Source: a virus
Strand: one strand, 5' to 3'
Length of the DNA stretch: 29,411 bases
Virus record (IMG/VR): IMGVR_UViG_3300017917_000224
Location: 1 to 29,411 of that record
Shown here: positions 6,401 through 14,030 of the stretch, piece by piece
Position numbering within the stretch: position 1 is the first letter of the stretch
Layout: each line of letters begins with the position of its first letter
Program-made: the position numbers and the translations under genes
The notes under the pieces: model-generated
Database searches by the model: none
Seen by the model: the letters and a program-made list of their open reading frames with translations, nothing else
What the model was told of the DNA's origin: nothing

Positions 6401-8605
6401 ATGACAAATATTTTAGGATCAATTGCATCTGTAGCATCGTCAGTAAAATCAGCATTTACTAGCGTTGGAAAACTAGCATCTCCACTTGGCGGCGCACTTC
6501 CTGCACAGAATGTATTATCAAAGTATGCAAGCTATACCTATGTAATCGGCATTAGCTCGATGTCTATTAATGATGCAAACTATCCTGACATTTCTTATAG
6601 AGCGGGAAAAGTATTACCTTTAATTTGTAAAAGTGCAGGCGCAGATCCTGATAATCGTGTAAACACATTTTATGGAAAGTATGACTATTTTCTTGATAAC
6701 CTTAATTTTGAAAGTGTTATAGGATTAGAAGATGCTCGTTCCACTAACGTGACTACACTTCAGTTTGATATAGTTGAGCCTTACAGTTTAGGTGTGTTTA
6801 TGTTATCTTTGCAAAGTGCGGCATATCAGCAAGGATTTAAAAACTGGAGAGATGCTCCGTTTTTGTTAACAATCGAATTTAGAGGAAATACCGAAACAGG
6901 AACATTGTCTAAGATTCCATTTTCAACAAGACATATACCTTTTAAATTTAGTACGATTACAATGCGAGGCAGTGAACAAGGTTCTAGATACTCGTGCATA
7001 GGTTATGCAACAAACTCGGAAGCATTAACAACACGATACGCTAATTTAAAAACTGACTCATCAATTAAAGGAAAGACTGTACAAGAAATTTTACAAACCG
7101 GTGAACAAAGTTTACAGGCTGTTGTTAATCAACATCTTAAAGAATATAAAGATAAAGGAACAGTCGAGGTTCCTGACGAAGTAGTAATACTATTCCCTAA
7201 AGAAATAGCGTCATCGGCATCGTCAGCTAATGCTCCAACTGGCGGCGCAACAGCGAGTACAGCAACAGCTCAACCCTCAAGTACTGCGGCTGACATTAAT
7301 AAAAAATTAGGAGTAGCACAAAGTCCTGTTAACAAGACTCTAGTACAATCCGCGGGTGCTGTTAATGAGATCGGAAGCTCCGCTATGGGATTCAGCTATG
7401 CTCGAAAAGCAGATGGTTCTTTAGCTAAAGAAGGAGATACAGTTGACGAAAAGACTGGCAAGTGGTCTAGAGGAAGTTTACAAGTTAATCCCGAAGAAGG
7501 AACTTTGAAATTTGGTAAACAAATGGACATTCCTTCTGTGATTAATCAAGTACTATTGACTAGTAAGTACGCAGAAAATCAATTAAAAGAAAACAAATTA
7601 GATAATGACGGTATGCGTACATGGTGGAGAATAGATACGCAGGTGTATTATATTGATAGTCCTGAGAATGTTAAGAAAACAGGAGTATATCCAAGGATAC
7701 TAGTTTATAGAGTAATACCTTATAAAGCACACTCTGGCGCAATTACGGCAGTTAACGAACCACCACCAGGCTATACTAACATTCGCCAGCAGGTAGTAAA
7801 AGAATACAATTATATCTATACAGGAAAAAATACAGAAATACTAAAATTTGATATTGATTTTAGTGTAGGCTTTACTAATATTCTTGCCGCAGACAATTAT
7901 AAAGGATCTGCTGATCAGTCTCTAGCAGAAAGGAAAGCGCAATCAATTGATCCATCTGCTCCGGTAAAAGATGTACAGAAAGGATCTTTACCTCCTGATC
8001 AGCCAGGTAATTACGGTACGACGCAAAATCTTCCGATATTATTAGAAACAGCATATGACCGACTCGGCGGTGGCGGCACGGAAACACCGGCTATGAGAGC
8101 TGCCAAGGTATTCCATAATGCTATAACCAATCCAAACGATATGGTTGTTCTTAATATGGATATAGTAGGCGACCCGTACTGGGTCGTTAACAGCGGTCTC
8201 GGTAATTATACAGCAAAATCAGTAGATGGTGTAAAAGATTTAAACAAGGATGGATCAGTTAATTGGCAAAACGGTGAAGTTGATATATTAGTAAATTTTC
8301 GTAGTCCCTTTGATATTAATCAAACTACAGGAATGTATGATTTTAAATCTCCTAATATTTTCGATATCTCGTCAGCCTCGGGAGCAAGTCCTACACTAGG
8401 ATTCAGTGGACTTTATAGAATCAATAGAGTGACTAATATTTTCAGAGGCGGAAGTTTTAGACAAACTCTAAAAGGAAATAGACGACCTCTACAAGAATCT
8501 AAGAAAGCCCCAGATCCGAAGAAAACAATGAGTTCTAATACTCCTGTACCTGAATCAGATAAAAAAGGTTATGCAACCGACCCTAATGGAAACGGATTAT
8601 ATTAA
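6401..8605 (+). CDS. Baseplate hub-type virion protein next to gp5 (gp27 position)
   Basis: The protein is 734 residues and I cannot assign it firmly. The N-terminal domain (about 40-265) has a conserved-looking core: YDYFLDNLNFES, EPYSLGVFMLSLQSAA, NWRDAPFLLTIEF, TRHIPFKF and GSRYSCIGYATN. An Ala/Ser/Thr/Gly linker follows at about 268-300. The middle and C-terminal parts are beta-rich and end with FSGLYRINRV, GGSFRQTLKGNRR and a polar tail. The last motif pair is typical of tail hub proteins that bridge tube and spike. It sits directly upstream of gp5, where a gp27-like hub partner would be expected in function, and its stop overlaps the gp5 start by one base. T4 gp27 has only 391 residues, so if this is the hub it carries additional domains. 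AGGA lies seven bases before the ATG. Confidence 0.55.
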   Translation: MTNILGSIASVASSVKSAFTSVGKLASPLGGALPAQNVLSKYASYTYVIGISSMSINDANYPDISYRAGKVLPLICKSAGADPDNRVNTFYGKYDYFLDNLNFESVIGLEDARSTNVTTLQFDIVEPYSLGVFMLSLQSAAYQQGFKNWRDAPFLLTIEFRGNTETGTLSKIPFSTRHIPFKFSTITMRGSEQGSRYSCIGYATNSEALTTRYANLKTDSSIKGKTVQEILQTGEQSLQAVVNQHLKEYKDKGTVEVPDEVVILFPKEIASSASSANAPTGGATASTATAQPSSTAADINKKLGVAQSPVNKTLVQSAGAVNEIGSSAMGFSYARKADGSLAKEGDTVDEKTGKWSRGSLQVNPEEGTLKFGKQMDIPSVINQVLLTSKYAENQLKENKLDNDGMRTWWRIDTQVYYIDSPENVKKTGVYPRILVYRVIPYKAHSGAITAVNEPPPGYTNIRQQVVKEYNYIYTGKNTEILKFDIDFSVGFTNILAADNYKGSADQSLAERKAQSIDPSAPVKDVQKGSLPPDQPGNYGTTQNLPILLETAYDRLGGGGTETPAMRAAKVFHNAITNPNDMVVLNMDIVGDPYWVVNSGLGNYTAKSVDGVKDLNKDGSVNWQNGEVDILVNFRSPFDINQTTGMYDFKSPNIFDISSASGASPTLGFSGLYRINRVTNIFRGGSFRQTLKGNRRPLQESKKAPDPKKTMSSNTPVPESDKKGYATDPNGNGLY

Positions 8606-10071
8606 TGAGTGACAATAACGTAACTATATCATCAGATATGCCTCCGGTTGCCCCGGGTATATATCTTGCGACTGTAACGGGCATCCTCGATCCTTCGTTT
8701 AACGGAATGCTTCAAGTAAAATTAATCCATGCAGGTTCTGGAAACAGTAATTACAGAGGACAACATCTGCCAGTCAAATATATGAGTCCGTTCTTTGGAT
8801 CTACTAGTAGTAATTACACCAAGAAACAAGACGATTACGATAGCACACAAAAGAGTTACGGCATGTGGATGATTCCGCCAGATGTTGGCAATACAGTAAT
8901 TGTTCTGTTCATGCAAGGTAGTCCAAAGTTTGGATACTATATCGGGTGTGTTCCTGATGATGATATGAATTTTTCTGTTCCTGGACTTGCCGCAACAAAG
9001 TATAACATTGACGGTGTTGAAGAGCGTGTACCTGTAGCAGAATTTAATAGGAAAATAAATGACCAAGTTAAGACTCCTACAAAGATTCCTAAACCACAAC
9101 ATTTGTTTACTGAGAGATTAGTAGAACAGGGACTTATTAAGGACGACACTCGAGGAATAACAACCAGTAGTGCAAGACGAGAAGTACCAAGTACAGTTTT
9201 TGGAATATCTACCCCGGGGCCAGTCGATGAAGCCGGACCAAAGGGCGAAGTGGGCACAAAAGACGACTTCGCCAATGTTCCAGTTAGTAGGCTAGGCGGC
9301 ACGACTTTTGTGATGGATGATGGCGACTCATACTTTTTAAGAAAGACGCTAGCCGGAGAAGGCCCTCCTGAGTACGCTAGTGTTGAGAATGAAGACTTTA
9401 GCGGTTTGCTAGATGTTCCACACAACGAGCTTGTAAGGATTAGGACTAGAACAGGCCATCAAATACTGCTACACAATTCTGAAGACCTAATTTATATCGG
9501 TAATGCTAAAGGTACATCTTGGATAGAGTTATCTAGTAATGGTAAGATAGACATTTACGCTGAGGACAGCATCAGCATTCATACAAAAAATGATTTAAAC
9601 ATCCTTGCAGATAGAGATATAAATTTAGAAGCTAAAAGAAATATTAATATCAAAGCCGGAGGAACATCGCAGATAGAATCGGTAGTTAATACAAAAGTTT
9701 ATTCAGGCTCGAGTACATTCATTACCTCCGGCGGATCTTCACACATTAACAGCGGAGCAAATCATATCGAATCTACTGGAGGAAAAATTTACATGAATAG
9801 CTCAACTGGCGCTATTGCAGTCGAGCCATTAAAAACTTATAACTTACCAGATGAAACCGGCGAAGTATCTATAGAATCAATTATGTTGCGAGTTCCTACC
9901 CACGAACCTTGGCCACATCATGAGAACCTAGATCCTCTAGCAGTTTCTCCAGAAAAAACAGATTCGTCACAAGGCGCAGATATACCAGTACCAACTGCTT
10001 GGACTAACTATTCTCTAACAACAGATACATTTGAAATGTTTGTTAGACCAACACCTGCTCAGGAGGCATAA
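8605..10071 (+). CDS. 5: gp5-like baseplate central spike, without lysozyme domain
   Basis: The 488 residues have a VgrG/gp5 layout. An OB-fold-like N-terminal domain spans about 18-118 (APGIYLATVTGI to GYYIGCVPDD). A linker follows with REVPSTVFGISTPG (192-205) and GGTTFVMDDGD (231-241). Then TRTGHQILLHNSED (271-284), GTSWIELSSNGKIDIY and a series of short alternating strands (about 306-400) form the triple-stranded beta-helix spike. T4 gp5 (575 residues) has a lysozyme between OB and helix; here that space holds no recognisable lysozyme catalytic pattern and is too short. A C-terminal tail follows the helix (THEPWPHHENLDPL). It should form a trimer at the tip of the tail tube and pierce the outer membrane. 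Its stop is followed after three bases by the gp25 start. Confidence 0.9.
   Translation: MSDNNVTISSDMPPVAPGIYLATVTGILDPSFNGMLQVKLIHAGSGNSNYRGQHLPVKYMSPFFGSTSSNYTKKQDDYDSTQKSYGMWMIPPDVGNTVIVLFMQGSPKFGYYIGCVPDDDMNFSVPGLAATKYNIDGVEERVPVAEFNRKINDQVKTPTKIPKPQHLFTERLVEQGLIKDDTRGITTSSARREVPSTVFGISTPGPVDEAGPKGEVGTKDDFANVPVSRLGGTTFVMDDGDSYFLRKTLAGEGPPEYASVENEDFSGLLDVPHNELVRIRTRTGHQILLHNSEDLIYIGNAKGTSWIELSSNGKIDIYAEDSISIHTKNDLNILADRDINLEAKRNINIKAGGTSQIESVVNTKVYSGSSTFITSGGSSHINSGANHIESTGGKIYMNSSTGAIAVEPLKTYNLPDETGEVSIESIMLRVPTHEPWPHHENLDPLAVSPEKTDSSQGADIPVPTAWTNYSLTTDTFEMFVRPTPAQEA
10061..10066 (+). promoter_or_regulatory. Consensus Shine-Dalgarno AGGAGG for gp25
   Basis: A full AGGAGG lies inside the last codons of the gp5 gene, eight bases before the gp25 ATG at 10075. 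It is the strongest ribosome site I see in the window and fixes the gp25 start. It suggests that gp25 is made in more copies than its neighbours, in line with the wedge needing six or more subunits per baseplate. Confidence 0.8.
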
Positions 10072-10074
10072 AGC

Positions 10075-10518
10075 ATGGGAACAAATGCAAATTTATACGA
10101 TAAGGTAATTTTAAAACCTAACATTAGAAATGAATTAATTACTCCTAAGACTTATAAAGGTTTTAGCACAGTTAGTACTGATACAGAAAATTTTTCTTTA
10201 TATGATTTTCAACTGATACAACAAGATATATTAAATCATTTTTATACACGGCAAGGCGAACGCTTGATGAATCCTACATTCGGCACAATTATATGGGACT
10301 TATTGTTTGAACCTCTTACAGAAGAACTAAAAGATCTAATAGTTCAAAATGTCAACGAAATTGTAAACTACGATCCTCGGGTCAGGGCAGAAAATCCTAT
10401 CATTACACAATACGAATCTGGAATACAGATCGAATGTGTGCTTACCTATTTGCCGTACAACATCAGCCAAGCGATGCAACTACGATTTGATCAAGCCAAC
10501 GGATTACTTGTAGGATAA
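10075..10518 (+). CDS. 25: gp25-like baseplate wedge protein
   Basis: The 147 residues (T4 gp25 has 132) match the gp25/IraD-like family. A variable N-terminus is followed by NFSLYDFQLIQQDILNHFYTRQGERLMNPTFG, in separate blocks, and the FEPLTEELKD segment that holds the conserved Glu-Pro motif. Then come VNYDPRV and a C-terminal strand pair. In T4 and in type VI secretion (TssE), this protein lies at the core of the wedge and nucleates the sheath. It is encoded between the central spike gp5 and gp6, its direct partner in the (gp6)2-gp7 wedge core. All family landmarks are present and the start is set by a consensus ribosome site. Confidence 0.95.
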   Translation: MGTNANLYDKVILKPNIRNELITPKTYKGFSTVSTDTENFSLYDFQLIQQDILNHFYTRQGERLMNPTFGTIIWDLLFEPLTEELKDLIVQNVNEIVNYDPRVRAENPIITQYESGIQIECVLTYLPYNISQAMQLRFDQANGLLVG

Positions 10519-10540
10519 TATACGCAGATAATTTTTATCG

Positions 10541-10547
10541 ATAAATA
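10541..10547 (+). promoter_or_regulatory. T4-type late promoter in front of gp6
   Basis: ATAAATA preceded by G and followed by TTG lies in the only real gap of the structural operon (10519-10565). TACGCAG begins exactly 20 bases upstream (10521). A 12-base palindrome TTTATCGATAAA (10534-10545) overlaps it. It would give gp6 and the giant gene their own late transcript. The predicted start lies about ten bases before the gp6 ATG. Confidence 0.7.
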
Positions 10548-10565
10548 TTGTTATTAGGACAGATC

Positions 10566-13500
10566 ATGAGTGTAACTACTAGACAAAACAGATTATTAAT
10601 TGCGGAAGATTGGAAAAAGATATATCAAAGTTTCCGCAACGCAGATTTCCAAAGCTACGACTTTGAAAATTTACGTCGCACAATGATCGATTATATCCGT
10701 CAAAACTATCCAGAAGACTACAACGATTACATTGAATCCAGCGAATACCTTGCCCTAATTGACCTTATTGCGTTCTTGGGCCAAAGCATAGCTTTCCGTG
10801 TCGATTTAAATGCTCGTGACAACTTCCTAGAATTAGCAGAGCGTAGAGAGAGTGTTCTAAGACTTGCAAGAATGCTTAGTTATAATCCTAAGAGAAATAT
10901 AGCGGCAACAGGTCTTTTAAAATTCACATCAGTAACAACAACAGAGAATGTCATCGATAGTAACGGACGAAATCTGTCCGGACAAATTATTACATGGAAT
11001 GATCCTAGCAACTCTAATTGGTACGACCAGTTTATAAAAGTAATAAATGCCGGATTCTCTAAGACACAACAATTTGGGAATCCGTCGGACAAGGCTACAA
11101 TTTACGGCATACCTACAGAACAGTATCGCTTCCAGAGCTTGGGAGAATCTGCACCAGTTTTTGGTTTTACAAAAACCGTTGCCGGCCGACCTATGTCTTT
11201 TGAAGTAGTAAGCACATCCTTTAGCGGACAGAGCTACATATATGAAGAACAGCCAAAATTAGGCAATAAGATCAGCTGTATATATAGAGACGATGGTCGC
11301 GGCCCAAGTTCTTCTAGTTCTGGTTTCTTTATGAAATTTGTTCAAGGCGAATTAAACACTGGAACGTTTACTATATCACAGCCTGGTACTAATGAATCTA
11401 TTGACATTGATGCACAAAATATTAATAATACCGACGTATGGTTATACAAGTTAGATAAAGATGGCAACGAAGATGTCTTGTGGACACCTGTTAGTAATTT
11501 CGAAGCAAACAACATTATCTATAACAGCGTCAATAAAAGTATTAGATCGATTTACTCTGTGATTACTAGAAATAACGATGCCGTAAGTTTACAGTTTAGT
11601 GATGGTACTTTTGGAGATCTTCCACTGGGAACATTCCGTGTTTATTACAGAATAAGCAACGCATTGGAATATACAATCAATACACAAGATATTCGTAATA
11701 TCAGTATATCATTTCCTTATATATCAAACACTGGACAGCAAGAGACTTTATCAGTCACGATGAACTTGGCCTCGAGTGTAAGTAATGCAACAGCAGCCGA
11801 AACTAACGAAGACATTAAGGCAAATGCTCCTGCTACTTACTATACACAGAATAGAATGATTACAGGGGAAGATTATAACATAACTCCTTTATCGTCTAGC
11901 TCTCAAATAGCTAAAGTTAAAGCAGTTAACAGAACTAGTTCGGGTATAAGTCGATATTTTGATTTATCAGATCCTACAGGAAAGTACAGTTCGACTATTT
12001 TATTTGCGAACGACGGGGTCGTTTATCGAGAAGAATTTAAATCTTCAAGTCGGTTTTCTTATCAAAACAAAACAGATATTGAGGGAATAATCTATAATCA
12101 AATATTTGATATTCTTAAAGATCCTAATCTTAAAAATTTTTACTACGCTAATTTTATTGTGTTTATTACTTCAAGTCTTGATATTATTTGGAATAATATA
12201 ACATCTGATAGTAACTTATCTACTGGTTATGTTAGTTCCGGAGATACAATATTTAAAGTCGGAACATTTACTTCTAACGATTTAAAATATTTAAGATCGG
12301 GGTGTTTAATAAAGTTCTCTGCTCCTGAAGGAAAATACTTTGATACAAAAAATTCTAATCGACTAGTTACGGGATCAGCTACAGTTGCTGGCGCCGAGAC
12401 AGTCTTATGGGCTGAAGCTATAACAGTTGAAGATGACGGCACCGCTGCCGGCACAGGTGTAAACTCTGACGGTTTTGGTCCTATAACATTAAACAGAATA
12501 ATTCCTCAAGGGTCGATTATTACACAAATAATTCCAAGGTGGAGAACAGTCATTGAGACTTCAACGATTGCAACAATGGTTGATTTGATTTTTTCAAATA
12601 AGCCATTTGGTCTAAGATATGATTCAGAAAACCAGCAATGGAAAATTGTCTTTGAGTTAAATCTTGATGCACGAAATAATTTTAGTTTAGGTAAGCAAGG
12701 CGACCAAACAAATCAAAGACAAGATGCTAGCTGGTTATTGTTGTTTACTACAGATAACGAGTATTATACAGTTACAGCTCGAATTCAAAGATATGTATTT
12801 GAAAGCGATAAGGAAATCAGATTCTATTTTGATTCCAGCAACAAAGTCTACGACAGTAAAAATAATGCAGTTATAAAAGATACAATTAAATTCCTTAGTG
12901 TTAATACTCAGCCGGAAAACACACTAGCATTTACTAATGATAAGGTCTGGGACATTGTTAGCGAATACATCGGATTAGATGGGTACGTAGATACTAAAAA
13001 AATTATTATAGCATTCGGAGATTCAGATGATAATGGTGTAGTAGATAATCCAGAAATGTTTAATGAATTAGTCATACCTGCATCTGGAAATATCTCTTTA
13101 CAAAACAAATATATTGTTTTAGAAAAATATATTATTAGTGCCGGACAAGAAGATTATCAATATGTTGATAACTCCTCTGGCCTAGTAACTATTTTAGGAA
13201 CAAAGCCTACTAGTTATTCAGTCTCTGATAACGGAAAATATTTTTATTTTGTAGACACAAATACAGTTTGTAAATTAGATGTAACTCTTTCAAATCCGTG
13301 GATCCCGACATTGGATTATAAAATTTATATCGGAAGAGACAATCTTAAATTTCAATATAATCATAATGCTGATTACGAATCAAGAATTGATCCGGGCGTA
13401 AGCAATATTATTGATATTTTTGTGTTAACCAAGTCGTACGATACTAGATTTAGACAGTGGATTAATGGATCTATAGTTAATAAACCACTTCCTCCTAGTT

Positions 13501-14030
13501 CTTTAGAATTATATGATTTAGTTTCTTCAAACTTAAATCTTGTTAAAGCTATTAGCGATGAGATTATTTTTCATCCGGTGAGTTATAAAGTCTTATTCGG
13601 ATCTTCTGCTACTGAGGATGTCCAGGCTAGTTTTAAAGTTATTAAAAATCCTAATCGTGTTGTGTCTGATAACGATATTAAAACTAGAGTAATCACTGCT
13701 ATCGAAGAATTCTTTACATTAGAAAATTGGGATTTTGGAGATACATTTTATTTTACAGAACTTTCAACCTACGTAATGAGTCAACTAAGCCCTGACATTT
13801 CTAGTTTTGTTATAGTACCTAGATTGGGTGGTTTAGGGTTTGGAAGTTTGTTCGAAATTAAATCTGCAAGCGATCAATTGTTTGTCAATGGTGCGACTGT
13901 TGACGATATTGAGATAATACAAGGTATAACTGCTACATCAATTAAATCGATTTCAGGCACTACTGTAGATTCAACAGTGTCAGAACAGCAAAATGTAACA
14001 AGTTCGAATTACGGAGCAAATAATGGCTGA
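10566..14030 (+). CDS. 6: gp6-like baseplate wedge protein, enlarged
   Basis: I start this gene at ATG 10566, with AGGA six bases upstream. An in-frame TTG at 10548 would lie inside the promoter region. The 1154 residues are far more than the 660 of T4 gp6. The N-terminal helical domain (about 8-110) has EDWKKIYQSF, FQSYDFENLRRTMIDYIR, YLALIDLIAFLGQSIAFR and LARMLSYNPKRN, typical of gp6 and of the J-like baseplate family. The C-terminal region (about 930-1130) has RIDPGVSNIIDIFVLT, IIFHPVSYKVLFG, NWDFGDTFYFTEL and GATVDDIEII, also family hallmarks. Between them lie beta-rich insertions, including an EF-hand-like loop at residues 819-830. In T4, gp6 forms the ring that joins wedges. The stop overlaps the next gene by eight bases. 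Confidence 0.92.
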   Translation: MSVTTRQNRLLIAEDWKKIYQSFRNADFQSYDFENLRRTMIDYIRQNYPEDYNDYIESSEYLALIDLIAFLGQSIAFRVDLNARDNFLELAERRESVLRLARMLSYNPKRNIAATGLLKFTSVTTTENVIDSNGRNLSGQIITWNDPSNSNWYDQFIKVINAGFSKTQQFGNPSDKATIYGIPTEQYRFQSLGESAPVFGFTKTVAGRPMSFEVVSTSFSGQSYIYEEQPKLGNKISCIYRDDGRGPSSSSSGFFMKFVQGELNTGTFTISQPGTNESIDIDAQNINNTDVWLYKLDKDGNEDVLWTPVSNFEANNIIYNSVNKSIRSIYSVITRNNDAVSLQFSDGTFGDLPLGTFRVYYRISNALEYTINTQDIRNISISFPYISNTGQQETLSVTMNLASSVSNATAAETNEDIKANAPATYYTQNRMITGEDYNITPLSSSSQIAKVKAVNRTSSGISRYFDLSDPTGKYSSTILFANDGVVYREEFKSSSRFSYQNKTDIEGIIYNQIFDILKDPNLKNFYYANFIVFITSSLDIIWNNITSDSNLSTGYVSSGDTIFKVGTFTSNDLKYLRSGCLIKFSAPEGKYFDTKNSNRLVTGSATVAGAETVLWAEAITVEDDGTAAGTGVNSDGFGPITLNRIIPQGSIITQIIPRWRTVIETSTIATMVDLIFSNKPFGLRYDSENQQWKIVFELNLDARNNFSLGKQGDQTNQRQDASWLLLFTTDNEYYTVTARIQRYVFESDKEIRFYFDSSNKVYDSKNNAVIKDTIKFLSVNTQPENTLAFTNDKVWDIVSEYIGLDGYVDTKKIIIAFGDSDDNGVVDNPEMFNELVIPASGNISLQNKYIVLEKYIISAGQEDYQYVDNSSGLVTILGTKPTSYSVSDNGKYFYFVDTNTVCKLDVTLSNPWIPTLDYKIYIGRDNLKFQYNHNADYESRIDPGVSNIIDIFVLTKSYDTRFRQWINGSIVNKPLPPSSLELYDLVSSNLNLVKAISDEIIFHPVSYKVLFGSSATEDVQASFKVIKNPNRVVSDNDIKTRVITAIEEFFTLENWDFGDTFYFTELSTYVMSQLSPDISSFVIVPRLGGLGFGSLFEIKSASDQLFVNGATVDDIEIIQGITATSIKSISGTTVDSTVSEQQNVTSSNYGANNG
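13020..13055 (+). other. EF-hand-like calcium loop within gp6 (residues 819-830)
   Basis: The 12-residue stretch DSDDNGVVDNPE has acidic or amide residues at EF positions 1, 3, 5, 9 and 12 and the invariant Gly at position 6. It is the canonical calcium loop pattern, also seen in dockerin and thrombospondin-type repeats. It sits between beta-rich segments of the wedge protein. Calcium binding is inferred from the residues only. Confidence 0.6.

Noticed and set aside
8722-9425. Minus-strand frames of 126 and 162 codons opposite gp5
   Set aside because: They fully overlap the well-supported gp5 gene and each other, with no family resemblance or promoter.
10548-10565. Upstream TTG start for gp6
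   Set aside because: It lies between the late promoter and the ribosome site; ATG 10566 has AGGA at good spacing and gives the family-typical N-terminus.
10519-10565. Intrinsic terminator between gp25 and gp6
   Set aside because: The inverted repeats here are AT-rich, short and lack a following T-run, and they overlap the late promoter, so a regulatory reading fits better.
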